This document shows, one piece after another, positions 13,815 to 14,982 of a stretch of DNA of 14,982 nt. The first letter of the stretch is position 1, and every line of letters begins with the position of its first letter. The stretch comes from Flavobacteria bacterium RIFCSPLOWO2_12_FULL_31_7 (GTDB lineage: Bacteria > Bacteroidota > Bacteroidia > Flavobacteriales > Flavobacteriaceae), in assembly GCA_001800945.1 (NCBI GenBank), contig MGWJ01000160.1, positions 1-14,982 of the forward strand. Direction: 5' to 3'. A program made the position numbers and the translations under genes. A model generated the notes under the pieces. It ran no database searches. It was not told the DNA's origin and worked only from the letters and a program-made list of their open reading frames with translations.

Positions 13815-14411
13815 ATGTCCATTGTAACTAAAGTCGAAGAAATTGAAGTATTATTCAGTCAATTAGAAATCGAATTAAAAACTTTTACAGCAACCACTCA
13901 TTTATTTTGCAATGCAGGTTGCGGAAAATGTTGTACCAATCCAACTATGGAAGCTTCTCCGTTAGAGTTTTTACCTTGGGCGTTTCATTTATTTAAAATT
14001 GGTGAAGCAGAAAACATTCTAGAAAAATTAAACCACCACTCCAACCCTATTTGCTATAATTACAATCCAATTTCAGATTCAGATTTACATAGCGGAAGTT
14101 GTAACACGTATAAATACAGAGGTTTAGTTTGCCGCTTATTTGGTTATGGCGCGACTAGAGATAAATTTGCTCAATTGCGATTAGCCACTTGTTCTATCAT
14201 TAAAGAACAACAAACTGACAACTACAATAAAACGAATGATGCTATAAATAATGGTTTATCGGTTCCAATTTTTACCGATTATTATATGAAATTATCTCAA
14301 ATTGATTTTCGTTTAGGAAACGTTTATGTTCATATTAATAAAGCCCTACAATTAGCCATTGAAGAAGTATTGCAATATTATGCCTATAGAGATTTTCCTG
14401 AGGTTGAGTAA
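13815..14411 (+). CDS. YkgJ-family cysteine-cluster protein
   Basis: A 198-residue cytoplasmic protein of the putative zinc- or iron-chelating YkgJ family (PF03692 type). Eight cysteines lie in the family arrangement: C32, C36, C39 and C40 in CNAGCGKCC, then C80, C96, C106 in VCRLFG and C126. The CxxxCxxCC start and the CRLFG motif are the family marks. The bound metal and reaction are not established. No signal peptide is seen. It stands alone between a terminator and the large hairpin at 14418-14452. Confidence 0.85.
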   Translation: MSIVTKVEEIEVLFSQLEIELKTFTATTHLFCNAGCGKCCTNPTMEASPLEFLPWAFHLFKIGEAENILEKLNHHSNPICYNYNPISDSDLHSGSCNTYKYRGLVCRLFGYGATRDKFAQLRLATCSIIKEQQTDNYNKTNDAINNGLSVPIFTDYYMKLSQIDFRLGNVYVHINKALQLAIEEVLQYYAYRDFPEVE

Positions 14412-14417
14412 AAATGA

Positions 14418-14452
14418 AAACCCTCCAAGAGTTTGGAACTCTTGGAGGGTTT
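14418..14452. terminator. Perfect 16-bp bidirectional hairpin between convergent genes
   Basis: AAACCCTCCAAGAGTT (14418-14433) and its exact complement (14437-14452) enclose a 3-nt loop TGG. The stem is flanked by A/T tracts on the YkgJ side (TAAAAATGAAAA). The hairpin lies between two convergent genes and would terminate both. It is unusually long and GC-containing compared with the surrounding DNA, and may be a dispersed repeat. Confidence 0.85.
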
Positions 14453-14474
14453 CTGTATATTAAAAATTTTATTT

Positions 14475-14982
14475 CTAATTCTCTTCATCATACTGAACTG
14501 CTTTACTATAATTTCTCCATTTCTCAATGCAAGAAGTCATTTCTTGTGGAATTTCACTTGTAAATCGTAAAAATTCTCCAGTTGTAGGATGTTCAAAACC
14601 TAAAGTTCTGGCATGAAGCGCTTGTCTTGGTAAAGTTTTAAAGCAATTATCTATAAATTGTTTGTATTTTGTAAAGGTTGTTCCTTTTAAAATTTTATCA
14701 CCACCATAACGTTCATCATTAAAAAGTGTGTGACCAATATATTTCATATGAACACGAATTTGATGCGTTCTACCAGTTTCTAACTGACAAGAAACAACAG
14801 TCACATAGCCAAATCGTTCCAAAACTTTAAAATGTGTAATCGCTGGTTTTCCTTGTTCGCCTTCTGGAAACACATGCATTTGCATTCTATTTATTGGATG
14901 ACGGTCGATATTTCCTTCGATTGTTCCTTCGTCTTCTTCAATATTTCCCCAAACTATCGCAAAATATTCACGTTCCGAAGTT
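14475..14982 (-). CDS. rluD: RluD-like 23S rRNA pseudouridine synthase, C-terminal part (5' end outside window)
   Basis: The frame reads through the window edge with no stop (about 168 residues visible). It starts in-window TSEREYFAIVWGN, then IDRHPINRMQM, KPAITHFKVLERF, the RluA-family motif LETGRTHQIRVHM, LFNDERYGG and LPRQALHARTLGFEHP. An ATG at 14885 is internal, not the start, because coding continues upstream with clear homology. The catalytic Asp motif (RLDxxTSG) and the S4 domain would lie outside the window. The match to RluD, which modifies 23S rRNA helix 69, is good from memory, but RluA/RluC relatives share these motifs. It ends at the 16-bp bidirectional hairpin. Confidence 0.88.
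   Translation of the reverse strand, partial: TSEREYFAIVWGNIEEDEGTIEGNIDRHPINRMQMHVFPEGEQGKPAITHFKVLERFGYVTVVSCQLETGRTHQIRVHMKYIGHTLFNDERYGGDKILKGTTFTKYKQFIDNCFKTLPRQALHARTLGFEHPTTGEFLRFTSEIPQEMTSCIEKWRNYSKAVQYDEEN

Noticed and set aside
14886..14982. Reading the pseudouridine synthase as a complete 136-residue protein from ATG 14885
   Set aside because: The frame stays open to the window edge and encodes SEREYFAIVWG and IDRHPINR, which belong to RluD-type proteins, so the gene is simply cut by the window.

Overview
The window is low-GC DNA from a member of the Bacteroidota, most likely a Flavobacterium-like member of the Flavobacteriaceae. Four things point there. Promoter-like sites match the Bacteroidota pattern (TTG about 17-20 nt before TAnnTTTG). 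Shine-Dalgarno sites are generally absent. One gene carries a C-terminal type IX secretion sorting domain. Several protein families are typical of flavobacteria (DUF2911, an ECF sigma / membrane protein / Spy-like triad, short Smr proteins). I see no phage, transposase, CRISPR, rRNA or tRNA genes. This is mostly core genome, and no intergenic gap reaches 300 bases.

Layout. 1-1724 (minus): the first codons of trpG, then trpE, preceded by a leader region. The leader encodes an 18-residue peptide with three consecutive Trp codons, followed by an intrinsic terminator just upstream of trpE. This is a classical ribosome-dependent trp attenuator and the best regulatory find in the window. 1706-3576 (plus): a short SH3-like/Smr protein transcribed divergently from trp, then a cysteine desulfurase. 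3595-3681: a three-tier nested inverted repeat between convergent genes. 3705-4550 (minus): a secreted DUF2911 protein. 4685-6440 (plus): a two-gene unit of an SRPBCC protein and a class I DNA photolyase. 6442-7092 (minus): a HAD phosphatase/phosphoglucomutase-like protein, one base from the photolyase stop. 7182-8683 (plus): an ECF sigma factor, a single-pass membrane protein (probable anti-sigma) and a periplasmic Spy-like protein in one operon. 8739-9761 (minus): a BNR-repeat lipoprotein. 9880-11166 (plus): a secreted protein with a calcium-loop-like motif, a Tyr/Trp-rich middle and a PRGN-repeat tail. 11281-13665 (plus): an RsmB/NOP rRNA methyltransferase and a T9SS-exported endonuclease I. 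13815-14411 (plus): a YkgJ-type cysteine-cluster protein. 14475-14982 (minus): the C-terminal part of an RluD-like pseudouridine synthase that runs off the window.

Links between genes. The clear functional units are the attenuated trp operon, the SRPBCC-photolyase pair and the sigma/anti-sigma/sensor triad. Strong intrinsic terminators separate most of the other units (8721-8754, 11170-11199, 13688-13719, 14418-14452). I did not find an obviously new defence or metabolic system. The most rewarding leads are the trp leader, whose peptide AUG appears to lie at or near the mRNA 5' end, the nested palindrome, and the duplicated GFxxPxxYF motif in the probable anti-sigma factor.
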